The notes below the pieces were generated by a model that was not told the origin of the DNA, did not search any database, and worked only from the letters and a program-made list of their open reading frames with translations. From positions 1 through 64,000 of the forward strand of contig JACQFD010000033.1 of the NCBI GenBank assembly GCA_016200225.1: 64,000 bases of DNA, written 5' to 3'. The stretch's first letter is position 1. Every line of letters begins with the position of its first letter. The stretch is from Planctomycetota bacterium. Its GTDB lineage: Bacteria > Planctomycetota > UBA1135 > JACQFD01. This document shows positions 38,001-46,803 of this stretch, one piece after another. The position numbers and the translations under genes are program-made.

Positions 38001-39683
38001 CCGGCGGACGCTTTCGCCGCGGGAGAGCGATTCGGCGAATGCCGTCGCGAGCATCGGCGATATGAATAAGAAAAACAGCAGCGGAATGAATATAAATTTT
38101 CCGCGGCGGAACGCGCGATCGTCCTCCGGAGAAAATATAATAAGCGATCCGACGACCGTGTCGCGGTCGCGCACAGGAAGCAGCGTCAAATCTCCGTCGA
38201 GACCCGCGAGCGTTCCGCATCGCGCGGGCACGACGCGGCCAGAATTTACATCCGCGAGGTCGGGTTCGTCGATCGAGGCTCCGGAGAGTTGTAATGCATG
38301 CTTTCCGCGCGCGGCGCGCACCATGCCGCGCCGGTCGGCGAACGCAAATTCAAAATTGTCGAGCGCGTTGCGCAGCGGCTGCCGCAATTGCATCTTCTGG
38401 CCGAATATATTTAGGTTCGCCGGCAATTCGCGGTCGGGACCCTTCTGTTCGAGAAGCATGCCGGCGGTAATTCCTAACAATTCGACGGAATAACCGTAAA
38501 TTCCGGAAATGTTGCGAATGCGGATTTTCTTAATTCTCCTAATTCCGTCGAACTCTACTTTTAACTGATCCGCGTGCCACGACGCGCCGTCGCGATCCCA
38601 AGTGAATGCCACGGAACTCGTCAAATCGTCCGCGTGCCGCGAGCGATCGAGGTTTCCCGAATGGATCTCTTCTCCGTGTCTCAGCGTACGCACGTCGGCG
38701 ACGCGGCCGTCGGCATACTCCAGACGGAATTCAATAATATCCTCGCCATACCAATGGTAGTCGAGCGCCCGCGAGTCGGTGCTTGTATATATAAACCAAA
38801 GGCGGTCGGCATCGACCGGTTCGGAAAATTCGAAATCAACGTATGCGCCGCCGTTCGCTAATAATAATCCGCGCTCCCCGACCGACGCGGGCGCGCGCAC
38901 GGGAAGCCCCGATCGCGTGATTTCCTCGCTCGTGAGCGCCGTGCCTTTGCCGTTCTCCACTTGGCAGAACCCCGCGATGCGCGCCGATTTGTTAGTTCTG
39001 AGTTCGATCGCCGAGGCGCCGACGGCCTTCGGCTGCACTTGCACGATTTCTACTTTTACGCGCTCGGATCCCTGCCCCCAACCGTGCAATCCGCGCACGT
39101 CGGAATCGACCACGAGGTTTCTTCGCGATGCGCCGGGTCCGACGATTGTAATTGTTATTTCCGACGTCTCCGCATCGGGCTGGTCGGGAATCGCGACCGC
39201 GAGTTGATCGATCGCGGGCGCCGCCGCGGGAAATCGTAACATTTCGCCCGTCCGGATTTCGCGATCGATGACAAAAAACGGAAGATTGCCTTCGGAAGAC
39301 AAACGTTCCGCGCCGCGCGTGAGCAGATCAAGCGGTCGATATTGTATATTTTTCGCGCGCTCGATTTCGGCGCCCGCGAGAAGCGAGACGAGCGCCGTGC
39401 CCGGATTATTACCTTCGAGCGGACCGAGCGAACCGCGCGCGACCGCCGCGGCAATCGGTTCCACATCCGTGGCGACGTCCGCGAGGCGAGACTCCCGCAT
39501 GCGATCGCTGATCGTCGCGAATACGATCGATAACGGCACAAACGATATCGATACAACAATTAGCCATAGTATGGCGCGTCTCGCGGCGCCCTGCCTCTCC
39601 AGCAAATTGTAAATTTTGCGCGCGGGCGCGAAAAGCGCCGCATAGACGACGCCGATCGCGAGGAGGCCGATGAATTGCCACAC
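35025..39683 (-). CDS. Giant membrane sensor with degenerate sigma-54-type AAA+ domain
   Basis: A 1552-residue protein. Two N-terminal membrane helices (about 5-22, 36-58) lead to a large extracytoplasmic region with beta-sandwich-like parts. Two helices near 530-590, a second extracytoplasmic domain, and a helix near 820-850 precede a HAMP domain (about 850-900) and a GAF-like domain (900-1055). A GGDEF-like domain (1059-1205) has lost its signature (MGPCE). From about 1220 comes a sigma-54-type AAA+ domain: Walker A is GEPDVGKE, the sigma-54 loop reads GAFSGA, and Walker B is GGSLVLSE with Asp replaced by Ser, so hydrolysis is doubtful. The C-terminus is a winged-helix-like segment (1490-1552), not Fis. 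The start is GTG at 39683. Ligand and targets are unknown. Confidence 0.9.
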   Translation of the reverse strand: MWQFIGLLAIGVVYAALFAPARKIYNLLERQGAARRAILWLIVVSISFVPLSIVFATISDRMRESRLADVATDVEPIAAAVARGSLGPLEGNNPGTALVSLLAGAEIERAKNIQYRPLDLLTRGAERLSSEGNLPFFVIDREIRTGEMLRFPAAAPAIDQLAVAIPDQPDAETSEITITIVGPGASRRNLVVDSDVRGLHGWGQGSERVKVEIVQVQPKAVGASAIELRTNKSARIAGFCQVENGKGTALTSEEITRSGLPVRAPASVGERGLLLANGGAYVDFEFSEPVDADRLWFIYTSTDSRALDYHWYGEDIIEFRLEYADGRVADVRTLRHGEEIHSGNLDRSRHADDLTSSVAFTWDRDGASWHADQLKVEFDGIRRIKKIRIRNISGIYGYSVELLGITAGMLLEQKGPDRELPANLNIFGQKMQLRQPLRNALDNFEFAFADRRGMVRAARGKHALQLSGASIDEPDLADVNSGRVVPARCGTLAGLDGDLTLLPVRDRDTVVGSLIIFSPEDDRAFRRGKFIFIPLLFFLFISPMLATAFAESLSRGESVRRKIAVALALGALVPAGALLLILPGSFERARFDTSARRLDAELRLMRERFMRDRENALSMAGQFFKSLREHPRVAPNFVAPARPDLESQLRREISLARTATFGERASFVRLEIKIPGGGTNSWKTIDDFDPPYSLDNVDVQGADYYKIQDSLFLVSVDRWSHDNILARLILGLRVQPTAEAGGRVRLFDLTGAPLDHQEYPAGITREIVANLAENSVRGNRSVVHNADPAAILGVFRDLDTNPAFAYAIFESGGSGQVVLFGIPVSLTLLLGSVAMFAALATLSIARILTERLARPLESLASATENVRGGNVIMPLDMDMNDEVGEIAERFHSLSADLVRRIEHLNELHKGMLTFAGRLNRADVAREASRFAANATNASTAVIMIPDPRGSGWRAYGSNGREKPAHASPLLQQLVAADHWLLFQNDGPEALGFLAGARELLDGSYAMIWAGPIRLGLRSEGFLILAFQRLADLGQRESARVAAGAIAIALENARAYGLAIEDSATQALVPHFFEMKLNESLDRARALGKRVWITRFALPESGHHDWTERIIITVAGRLRRFLERRTGALIGRMGPCELILALEDPGEDVRERIASVFHKTAARMCAKADLPGADLGHVLFPDQGPGLTSLLRSVRKEVAPTPASSTIFALAGAVEIRSEGMLDVLQRAARLLNIDIPILIYGEPDVGKEFLARQMHRMGPRPEAPFVVCPLGQLVPALAEAELFGVQAGAFSGADKTRPGIFEQANGGSLVLSELQECSADVQAKVLRAIQEKVIRRLGSNQSIPLNIRWFATSSIDLSEAVRKGNFRADLYYRIGGALLHIPPVRERRDDIINLCARFLELESPGQPRALSPQAAERLLNHTWPGNLTELRSALMRALVVVGDRTTISADDLEITKLQTLRRVSDLEDEDLKPATVLRSARPNLDRRSADVWNERQSRLLAMLAKGDRITTTDYVRLMNVSNRTGLRDLVELVRKGRLRQEGRKRGTSFKVL

Positions 39684-39712
39684 GACCTCAATATTCGGCG
39701 CACGCGACGTGG

Positions 39713-39748
39713 AAAAAAAGAGCCCGCGGTTCGCGGGCTCCTTTTTTT
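39713..39748. terminator. Bidirectional-type intrinsic terminator after pnp
   Basis: A 9-bp stem GAGCCCGCG / CGCGGGCTC with a GTT loop (39720-39740) is flanked by seven A (39713-39719) and seven T (39742-39748). On the minus strand it terminates the pnp transcript, 20 bases past the stop, and shields the sensor gene start at 39683. The symmetric tracts allow use in both directions. Confidence 0.9.
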
Positions 39749-39768
39749 ATCGCTGTCTAGGCGATTCT

Positions 39769-41925
39769 TCAGCGTGGAGCCGGCTGATTTTGACCTCGCG
39801 CGGAAAGCTTGATCTTGCCGGTGTCGTCGATGCTCATGACTTTAACATTAATCTGGTCGCCAACTTTAACAACGTCGGTCACTCGCTTGACGTAGCCGTC
39901 GGCGAGTTCGCTCACGTGACAGAGCCCTTCGACGCCCGCGAAGATTTCTACAAAAGCGCCGAAGTCCTTTACCGATTTCACGACGCCCTTGTACGTTCGT
40001 CCGATTTCGGGTTCGGCCGTCATCGAACGAATGCGTTCGAGCGCCGCCGTAACGTTTTCGTAGCGCGTTCCGGAGACGTGAACGAGACCCGTGTCGTCGA
40101 CGACTTCAATTGTAACTTTGAATTCCTCCTGCATTTTCTTGATCACCGATCCCTTCGGGCCGATGAGCGCGCCGATTTTCGAAGGAGCAATCTTAATTTG
40201 CTCGAGTCGCGGCGCGTATTGTGATATTGCCGGGCGCGGCGCGCGCAATCCGCTCAATTGTAACATCGTTTTAAGAATATGAAGCCGGCCGCGTTTCGCC
40301 TGCGCGAGCGCTTTTTCGAGAATCGCGCGGTTGACTCCCTTAATCTTAATATCCATTTGAAGGCCGGTGATGCCGTGCTGCGTCCCCGCGACCTTGAAAT
40401 CCATATCGCCGTTGTGGTCTTCGTTGCCGGCGATGTCGGAGAGAATCGCGTACGAGCCCTCCTCGAGCGAACCGCCGCGTGTAATGAGTCCCATGGCGAT
40501 GCCCGCGACGGGCTGACGGATGGGAACACCCGCGTCCATCAATGCTAATGTTCCGCCGCACACGGACGCCATCGACGACGAACCGTTCGATTCCAGGATT
40601 TCGCTAACGACGCGAACTGTATATGGAAACGTTTCGTAAATCGGCAACATCGGCTCGAGCGATCGTTCCGCGAGCGCGCCGTGTCCCGTCTCCCGCCGCG
40701 ACGTCCCGCGAATCGGCCGAACTTCGCCGACGCTGTACGGTGGAAAATTGTAATGTAACATAAACTTTCGACGCTCTTCCTGTTCGAAGAGACCTTCGAT
40801 CATTTGCTCGTCGTCCGACGTTCCGAGCGTGACGGCGACCATCGCCTGTGTCTCGCCGCGCGTGAAAAGCGCAGAGCCGTGGACGCGCGGAAGAACGCTG
40901 ACCTCGGATTCGATCGCGCGGATTTCATCGTGTTTGCGACCATCGATGCGCGTGCCGCCGAGAATCATTTCGCGCTCGAGATCGAATGCTAATTCTTCGA
41001 AGATCGCGCCGATTTCTTTCTCGTGCTTCGCTTTGATCTTTTCATCCGAATAGACGTCGCCCTTCAATGCCGGCGGATGATCGGCAATGATTTTTTTCTT
41101 TAATTCCGAAAGCGCGCTCGAACGTTCGTGTTTGCCGGACGTTTGAAGCGCCGCGCCGCACGCCGTTCGGTTTTTCTTAAAGATCGACGTGCGCAATTCG
41201 GTGTTTTGTTGAACTTCGGCGAATGCCTTCTTTTCGTTGCCGCATTTCTCGGCGAGTTCGTGAATGAGTTCGGCGATTTCAACCGCCGTCTTGTGTCCCA
41301 GTTCGAGCGCCTCAATCATTAATTCTTCCTCGAATTCCGTGGCTCCGGCTTCGACCATCACAATCGCCTCCCTGCTGCCGGCGACGACGAGTTCGAGACG
41401 CGAATCCGGACGCTTCAATTCCGACCGCGTCGGATTGATAACCAACTGGCCGCCGACATAACCGATGCGGCACGAGCCCATCGGCCCCGTAAATGGTATA
41501 TTGGATATTTGTAATGCGGCGAAAGCGCCGATCATCGCAAGAATGTCCGGATCGTTTTCCTGATCCGCCGACATGGTCTGGCCGATGATCTGAACTTCTT
41601 CTTTATAGCCTTCCGGAAACAGCGGGCGAATGGCGCGGTCGACGAGTCGCATTGCTAATATTTCCTTCGTCGACGGCCTCCCTTCGCGCTTGAAGAATCC
41701 GCCCGGGACTTTGCCCGCGGCATAGGATTTTTCGCGATATTCGACCGTCAACGGGAAAAAATCGAGATCCGGTTTCGCCGGAGCCGCGCACACGGTCATT
41801 AAGACTGAAGAATCCGCGTATTGTACATATACGGCGGCGTTTGCCTGTTTGGCCATGCGGCCAGTTTCGAGGGTGAGCATCCGGCCGGCAATTTCCCGGG
41901 ACACCCGTATGGGATTATTTAACAT
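39769..41925 (-). CDS. pnp: Polyribonucleotide nucleotidyltransferase
   Basis: A 718-residue phosphorolytic 3'-5' exoribonuclease of the RNA degradosome. Two RNase PH-like domains (about 1-225 and 325-555, the second catalytic) flank an alpha-helical linker. The KH domain (about 565-620, IAPSKIGALIGPKGSVIKKM) and the S1 domain (about 630-705, YKGVVKSVKDFGAFVEI) follow. The C-terminal tail is short. I chose the ATG at 41925, because AAAGGAAA sits 7 bases upstream (41933-41940) and MLNNPIRVSREI is the usual beginning; a TTG two codons earlier is less likely. rpsO lies upstream on the same strand, the classic rpsO-pnp pair, with a hairpin between them. Confidence 0.97.
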   Translation of the reverse strand: MLNNPIRVSREIAGRMLTLETGRMAKQANAAVYVQYADSSVLMTVCAAPAKPDLDFFPLTVEYREKSYAAGKVPGGFFKREGRPSTKEILAMRLVDRAIRPLFPEGYKEEVQIIGQTMSADQENDPDILAMIGAFAALQISNIPFTGPMGSCRIGYVGGQLVINPTRSELKRPDSRLELVVAGSREAIVMVEAGATEFEEELMIEALELGHKTAVEIAELIHELAEKCGNEKKAFAEVQQNTELRTSIFKKNRTACGAALQTSGKHERSSALSELKKKIIADHPPALKGDVYSDEKIKAKHEKEIGAIFEELAFDLEREMILGGTRIDGRKHDEIRAIESEVSVLPRVHGSALFTRGETQAMVAVTLGTSDDEQMIEGLFEQEERRKFMLHYNFPPYSVGEVRPIRGTSRRETGHGALAERSLEPMLPIYETFPYTVRVVSEILESNGSSSMASVCGGTLALMDAGVPIRQPVAGIAMGLITRGGSLEEGSYAILSDIAGNEDHNGDMDFKVAGTQHGITGLQMDIKIKGVNRAILEKALAQAKRGRLHILKTMLQLSGLRAPRPAISQYAPRLEQIKIAPSKIGALIGPKGSVIKKMQEEFKVTIEVVDDTGLVHVSGTRYENVTAALERIRSMTAEPEIGRTYKGVVKSVKDFGAFVEIFAGVEGLCHVSELADGYVKRVTDVVKVGDQINVKVMSIDDTGKIKLSARGQNQPAPR

Positions 41926-41932
41926 CTGCAAA

Positions 41933-41940
41933 TTTCCTTT
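41933..41940 (-). promoter_or_regulatory. Shine-Dalgarno sequence of pnp
   Basis: AAAGGAAA on the minus strand, 7 bases before the ATG at 41925, decides that start. Such sites are scarce in this window. Confidence 0.75.
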
Positions 41941-42045
41941 CGTTATCGTTTTTGTTAAGCTAATAAAAAATATAGTAAAGTTAAGTTATCTAAGTTGTTC
42001 CAATATTCGCGAACGGCCGCGTTCGAACGACGCGCGCACGCCTTC

Positions 42046-42101
42046 GAATGCACACCGCCGAAGGCACACGCTTGAAGTTACACCGTCGAATGCGCGCCGA
42101 A
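42046..42101. repeat. Four degenerate 14-nt tandem repeats
   Basis: Units GAATGCACACCGCC, GAAGGCACACGCTT, GAAGTTACACCGTC and GAATGCGCGCCGAA follow each other without gaps in the rpsO-pnp spacer. They share GAA at the start and a CACNC/CGCGCC core. The role, if any, is unknown. Confidence 0.5.
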
Positions 42102-42122
42102 TTCTCCAAACGCCCGAAAACG

Positions 42123-42148
42123 ACAAAACGGGCGCAGGCCCGTTTTGT
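42123..42148 (-). terminator. Hairpin between rpsO and pnp
   Basis: ACAAAACGGGC pairs with GCCCGTTTTGT over 11 bp around a four-base loop. On the minus strand TTTTGTCGTTTT continues past the stem, as in an intrinsic terminator. It lies between the rpsO stop and the pnp start and could attenuate or process the rpsO-pnp transcript. Confidence 0.7.
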
Positions 42149-42187
42149 GGTCTCATTCGCGTTTGCATCAACCAGAACTTGGTTAAT

Positions 42188-42457
42188 TTAGTGTCTCAAA
42201 TCGAGCTTCTTAACGATCGCGCGATATCGATTCACATCTCTGCGCGCGAGAAATCGAAGAAGCTTCGAACGCCGGCCGACCATCGTTAGCAATCCACGGC
42301 GCGACGCGTAGTCTTTTTGATGCGATTTCAGGTGTTCCGTGAGGATTTTTACTTTTTCGGTGAGGAGCGCGATTTGAACTTCGGGGCTGCCGCTGTCGGT
42401 CGCGTCCTGACGGAAGTTTTCAACGATCGCACGCTTGTCTGCTTTCTCTAAAACCAT
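42188..42457 (-). CDS. rpsO: 30S ribosomal protein S15
   Basis: An 89-residue four-helix ribosomal protein that binds the 16S rRNA central domain. The sequence [20 protein letters not shown] (about 21-40), the [18 protein letters not shown]-binding stretch (about 43-57) and MVGRRSKLL are diagnostic. The length is exact for the family. AAAGGT lies 7 bases before the ATG at 42457. pnp follows downstream after a hairpin, as in many bacteria, where S15 can also repress its own translation; whether that occurs here is not shown. Confidence 0.98.
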   Translation of the reverse strand: MVLEKADKRAIVENFRQDATDSGSPEVQIALLTEKVKILTEHLKSHQKDYASRRGLLTMVGRRSKLLRFLARRDVNRYRAIVKKLDLRH

Positions 42458-42464
42458 GTTGGGT

Positions 42465-42470
42465 ACCTTT
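42465..42470 (-). promoter_or_regulatory. Shine-Dalgarno sequence of rpsO
   Basis: AAAGGT on the minus strand ends 7 bases before the ATG at 42457, a good site and one of the few clear ones in this window. Confidence 0.75.
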
Positions 42471-42683
42471 TATTAGATGGAATTGGGCCCGCCTCGAGTT
42501 CTCCCGTCGAATTCCCGCACGTGCGCTGAGCGGGTTTCACGGGCACCCAAAATGGGTCCATTAGCTATGAATTCACCGACAAAGCACCTCGGGCCACTTA
42601 GCCGAAGATTGGCTTTGTCAATTGGGGCGAAGATCCTACTCGAAAGCGCCAACCCTTGAAAGGGCTCCCGACAAATACTGCTG

Positions 42684-43370
42684 CTACTTGCTCTCAGCCG
42701 GCTTCTCGGAGATGGCGCCCTTCGAATCGATGCGTCGATCCGGCATCAGCCGAAGCGAGCGTTCGATGAATCGCGACGTCGCGAGTCGGATGACTTCGTC
42801 TTTCGTCGAACCGCGCCGCTCCGCATCGGACAGGTCGATAAATTGATCGGAATTCACGGAAGCTAACAATTTGTCCGTTCCGACTTGATGAAACCGAAAT
42901 TCGCCGACGACGTGCATCGAACGCGAGATTTCGTAACGTAAGTGATCGAACTCCTTGATCACGATTTGAAGTTTTGCGACGGCGCCGAATCCCGGCCCCG
43001 CCGAATCGCCATGCGTCGTGGTGAGTCCCGCGTTGACGGCGACGGGTGCGACCGGACTTCCGGCATCGATAAAATTCGAATCCAGCGTCGAATAACGGTG
43101 ATTTCGAAGCTGCAACTGCGCCGTTTCCCGAACGTCATCGAGATGCACGTCCATTGAAATTTCGGAGCCTTGGACAGGCAATACTACAATATCCGTTGGA
43201 TTGACGCTTTCGAATTCGGTCCACTCCGAATGCAAGAAATCCTTTGGCGGAGCCGCTTTGCATCCGGCGATCGCTAATAAACCAACCGCGAAAATGGCCG
43301 CCGGAAGCGCGGCCGCGCACAGCGTCGAAAATTGTACATTTCGGCGCGAATTTTTGGATTGAATGCCCAT
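42684..43370 (-). CDS. Putative lipoprotein of unknown function
   Basis: A 228-residue protein with a typical lipoprotein signal: hydrophobic residues to about 36, lipobox LAIAGC, then a polar mature part. The motif VNPTDIVVLPVQGSEISMD near the start resembles the 'I.VLPF' opening of envelope lipoproteins such as DUF799/GNA1162 or LpoB types, but I cannot place it firmly. The mature domain looks alpha/beta, with a DLSDAERRGSTKDEVIRLATSRFIERSL helix near the end. The ATG at 43370 lies just upstream of the basic signal start. It is upstream of rpsO on the same strand with a 226-base gap, so it is not obviously in that operon. Confidence 0.75.
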   Translation of the reverse strand: MGIQSKNSRRNVQFSTLCAAALPAAIFAVGLLAIAGCKAAPPKDFLHSEWTEFESVNPTDIVVLPVQGSEISMDVHLDDVRETAQLQLRNHRYSTLDSNFIDAGSPVAPVAVNAGLTTTHGDSAGPGFGAVAKLQIVIKEFDHLRYEISRSMHVVGEFRFHQVGTDKLLASVNSDQFIDLSDAERRGSTKDEVIRLATSRFIERSLRLMPDRRIDSKGAISEKPAESK

Positions 43371-43446
43371 GATTTGTATCAAAAACTAATGCTTCGGAAT
43401 TTTCAAATCCTACGGATCGCGCCGCGGATTTTCAACGGATCCGAAT

Positions 43447-46400
43447 TTAATAAATGATCTCCAGTTTGCTTCCGCGCGCGAACGTCACGGGATCGGTTGT
43501 GCCCGGATTCGGATTCGCAGCGCGCAGATCTTCGAAGAAGAAATCATTGAAATCGATGCCCGACTGCGAAATGGCGTCCGCGATTTGATCGATGAGCGCG
43601 CCCGACGACGGAATCGGCGATCCGGCCAATGATCCAAATCCGACGAGCGACGGCAATTGCAACGAAACCTGTCCGCCAACGGTCAGGTTCGCGTCCGAGC
43701 GCCGCACGTAGATGCGCCATTCGCGAACCGGTGTCGCCTGTTTCATTTTCAATCGAATGATATAAAAACCGTCCGAGGTCGGGACCGCGTCGGTCCATGC
43801 AATTTTCGGCGAATTCTTGCCGAGTGTAACCGCCGACGTCGACGCCAGCGTGTCGGGAACCGACGGAAGTGTAATATCTCCAATGGGTCCCCCGCCGGTC
43901 GCCGATCGAACCAGCGCGCGCGACACGCGTCCACTTGCATCGTCGGCGCGCAGAAGGACGCGCGCATCTGTATCACTCGCATTCGGGTCCACGGGCGCGG
44001 GAACAACGGTGCCGAACGGCGGATTTTGATTCGGATCGACCGTAAAGAACCCACTGTTCGCCTTCGGATTGAAATTGATGCCAATCGCGGCGATGCCGCC
44101 CGAAATGTTACCATTGCGACCCTCGCCGATCGCAATCTGTCCGCTCACGCCGACGCGGGCGCCCGGAACGAGAAGTCCCGATTCGAGCGATGCCGTCGTG
44201 GAGTCGAACGGCGCGCCAGGAAGTGTAATATTGAGGCCGCCGATCGGCGGAACGAGCACGGGATCGTCGGATGTATCTGTAGTTTGCGAATAGGCTTGGC
44301 CAAACGTCGCCGTGACGGACGAAACTCCGTTCAACGCGATCGGCACCACCGGGAAATTGGAGGCATCGTTCAAATATGTAAAGTTTGTCGCGTTGCGCAC
44401 GAATGCGACGAGATCGAGCGGCCGCAGTGCTCCGACGGCGGTCGTGGATATGATCGGAGAACCGCCGATGCCCGGAATGGATGTTACAGAAAAACGATCG
44501 CCGAGATCGGGGCGCGCACTGACAAACAAATCGATGGTCGAGCCCGCGGGCGCGCCGGAAAGTGAAACGGAAATGGTTGGATCAACGACCGCCGTCCCGC
44601 GAGTTTTACGAATCGGAATCGAAATGAAGCTGGCCGGCACGCCAATGACAGTTGTTATGTCGTATCCGGGCGCGGAGGCCGTGACCGTCAACGCGGGAGC
44701 GCCCGATGTGAAATCGGTTCCGGCGAGAAAACTCGCCTGCGTCGTTCCGGTCGCGCCGCTCAATGTTACAGATTTCACGGCCTGACTTCCGGAGGTGCCC
44801 GACGGCGTCGCCGCATCGACAAGCACGACCGCGTTCGCGACCGTCGCAAGCGTGTCTTCATCATAAACAACGACGGTGAGCGCGTCCTGCGACGCAATCG
44901 ACGGTCCGCCGATGCGTCCGCGGGAAATGAATTGTATATCTTGCGCCGTGCTCGAATTGCCGACGGCGTCGCTCAACGTCACGCGCGCCTTTGCTTTCGG
45001 CTCGGCGGGCGGCGTCCCGGTCGCGGGTGTGTCGACAGGCGGCGCGTCGACGAGCGGAAGCGAGAAAAACAGGTTGCCGTTGGTTGATAACAAATGGACC
45101 TGCGCGCCGGCGGGAATCGGCGGCAATACTAACGTTCCGACGGGCGATTCGATTTGTGAAATCAACAACGACGCTACAGATTCGCTCGCCGTTCCATAAA
45201 CGGCGGCGCGGCGAATTGTAGTAAGTATCGTCGCGCTGTCCGAAGGCGGTCCGATCGATTTGATCGTCGGCGCGACGGTGTCGATCAAGAGGGGCGGGCC
45301 CGAAACCCACGTCGATGCCACCGATCCGCGCTTCGTACGCGCGGAAATTGAAATGGCGCCCTGTCCAAGTTGCGCCTTTCCTTTACTATCAAATATCGAA
45401 AGATTATCGTAATTCGTCTGCCCTGCGCCCGCGCGGGCTTTTTGGGTAAACAATTTTGCGTTGATTCCCGCGAGATCGTGCAGTTGGATTTCAACCGTAT
45501 CCGTCGCGAGCGACGAGGCATCGAATACGACGCCAACTGTAAATTTACCCGCGTACGTCGGATTCGGCGTGTTGTTCGGCAGTTGCGGAACATTATTTAA
45601 GAGCGCCGGAAGCGTGAGAATCTCGCTCGCAGTTGCCGGCGTAATATCAATATTAACGAATTGCGGCGGCGCGACGGATGCGACCGTGAACGACGACGAG
45701 AACACCGGAGACAGCGCGGTCGGCGTGACGGAGTCGCTCTTGATGCCAGGTCCGGCGGCAATGGTAACTTTGGAGCCAGGGTCGAGCGGCGCGATCGGCG
45801 TCGTCAACCAGACGCGATTTTCGTTAAAAGGTAATAAAAGCGCGCCGACGCCGGGAATTAATGGTTTGTTTTGAACCGGCTGCGGGCCCGTGCCGTCGGG
45901 ATCGAATTGTTCAATAATCGTGAGGCCCACTTTGTCGGGCGTGAGCGGCGGCGTGAGATCTCCCAGGATCGTCGAGGCGCCGATCGAACGGCTAAAAACT
46001 GTAATAATCTGCGCCGGAACGCCGGGAAACGCCGACGCGCCCGTTCCGAAATTGGCCGAACCGGGGGAAACATTCTTAGCATTGTTCGCGGGGAACACGG
46101 CGACGACCGACGGGTTTGCGACCGCGTCGACGGTCGCCTCCGTTTTGAAACTACCAATCACGCCTCCCGTCGGGACAGTCAGCGGATTGCCGTCAATATC
46201 GTGAATGGCGTTCGACGCTACAATTTCGATTGTCTTGTTCGCGGGGAGCGGCCCGTTCGGCACCAAAATGAAAAACTGGCCGCCGCCGAAATTACTCATC
46301 GTCGATTGAATGGTCTGGCCCTGTTGCACGCGAAGGATCAACGTCGTGCTCGAAACCGTCGCCGTCTGCACCGACTCGCTAAATGTTACACATACGGGCG

Positions 46401-46635
46401 TGTGAACGCTTACATTCTGGCCGCTCGGCGAAACGTTTCCCACGGCGGGCGCGCCTGCGTTCGTTACGGATCCAGGCGGCGGCGCCGTGCTGGGGCCTTT
46501 TGTTATATTGGGTCCCGTCGACGGCCCGCCTCCCGGCGGCGTCGGATCGAAGATCGCGCCGGGATTGCTCGAACCTCCGCAGGCGGCGGCAAATACTAAT
46601 AAAATCGAGGAGAGGAGTATCGGAAATCGTTGCAT
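43447..46635 (-). CDS. Large Ig-like-domain surface lipoprotein
   Basis: A protein of about 1062 residues with a signal MQRFPILLSSILLVFAAAC whose Cys is followed by a Gly/Ser/Asn-rich linker, so it is probably a lipoprotein exposed on the surface or in the periplasm. Most of it is beta-rich. The part around residues 65-170 resembles Big_5/Ig-like modules (NVSPSGQNVSVHTPVCVTFSES), and further repeats with VDATAPSIKSIGP-like phrases follow. The C-terminal third contains more Ser/Thr/Gly-rich segments. No catalytic motif is visible. I chose the ATG at 46635; ATG 46659 would add eight residues before the same signal. It faces the TPR gene at 46804 across a 168-base divergent promoter region. Confidence 0.8.
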   Translation of the reverse strand: MQRFPILLSSILLVFAAACGGSSNPGAIFDPTPPGGGPSTGPNITKGPSTAPPPGSVTNAGAPAVGNVSPSGQNVSVHTPVCVTFSESVQTATVSSTTLILRVQQGQTIQSTMSNFGGGQFFILVPNGPLPANKTIEIVASNAIHDIDGNPLTVPTGGVIGSFKTEATVDAVANPSVVAVFPANNAKNVSPGSANFGTGASAFPGVPAQIITVFSRSIGASTILGDLTPPLTPDKVGLTIIEQFDPDGTGPQPVQNKPLIPGVGALLLPFNENRVWLTTPIAPLDPGSKVTIAAGPGIKSDSVTPTALSPVFSSSFTVASVAPPQFVNIDITPATASEILTLPALLNNVPQLPNNTPNPTYAGKFTVGVVFDASSLATDTVEIQLHDLAGINAKLFTQKARAGAGQTNYDNLSIFDSKGKAQLGQGAISISARTKRGSVASTWVSGPPLLIDTVAPTIKSIGPPSDSATILTTIRRAAVYGTASESVASLLISQIESPVGTLVLPPIPAGAQVHLLSTNGNLFFSLPLVDAPPVDTPATGTPPAEPKAKARVTLSDAVGNSSTAQDIQFISRGRIGGPSIASQDALTVVVYDEDTLATVANAVVLVDAATPSGTSGSQAVKSVTLSGATGTTQASFLAGTDFTSGAPALTVTASAPGYDITTVIGVPASFISIPIRKTRGTAVVDPTISVSLSGAPAGSTIDLFVSARPDLGDRFSVTSIPGIGGSPIISTTAVGALRPLDLVAFVRNATNFTYLNDASNFPVVPIALNGVSSVTATFGQAYSQTTDTSDDPVLVPPIGGLNITLPGAPFDSTTASLESGLLVPGARVGVSGQIAIGEGRNGNISGGIAAIGINFNPKANSGFFTVDPNQNPPFGTVVPAPVDPNASDTDARVLLRADDASGRVSRALVRSATGGGPIGDITLPSVPDTLASTSAVTLGKNSPKIAWTDAVPTSDGFYIIRLKMKQATPVREWRIYVRRSDANLTVGGQVSLQLPSLVGFGSLAGSPIPSSGALIDQIADAISQSGIDFNDFFFEDLRAANPNPGTTDPVTFARGSKLEIIY

Positions 46636-46803
46636 TCGAGGAAAGTCCGCGGGGGTCATGAACGGAGTTGGACCCAAGAACTGCGAATCCTATTCCGTTT
46701 GCCCCTCGGAACGCACGATGGAGTGGCGGCCGCCCTCGACAGTGACCGTTGCGGTGACGAAAGGGTTGTCGCTATCTAAAGGACGCGGCTAGTCTCCTCG
46801 CCG

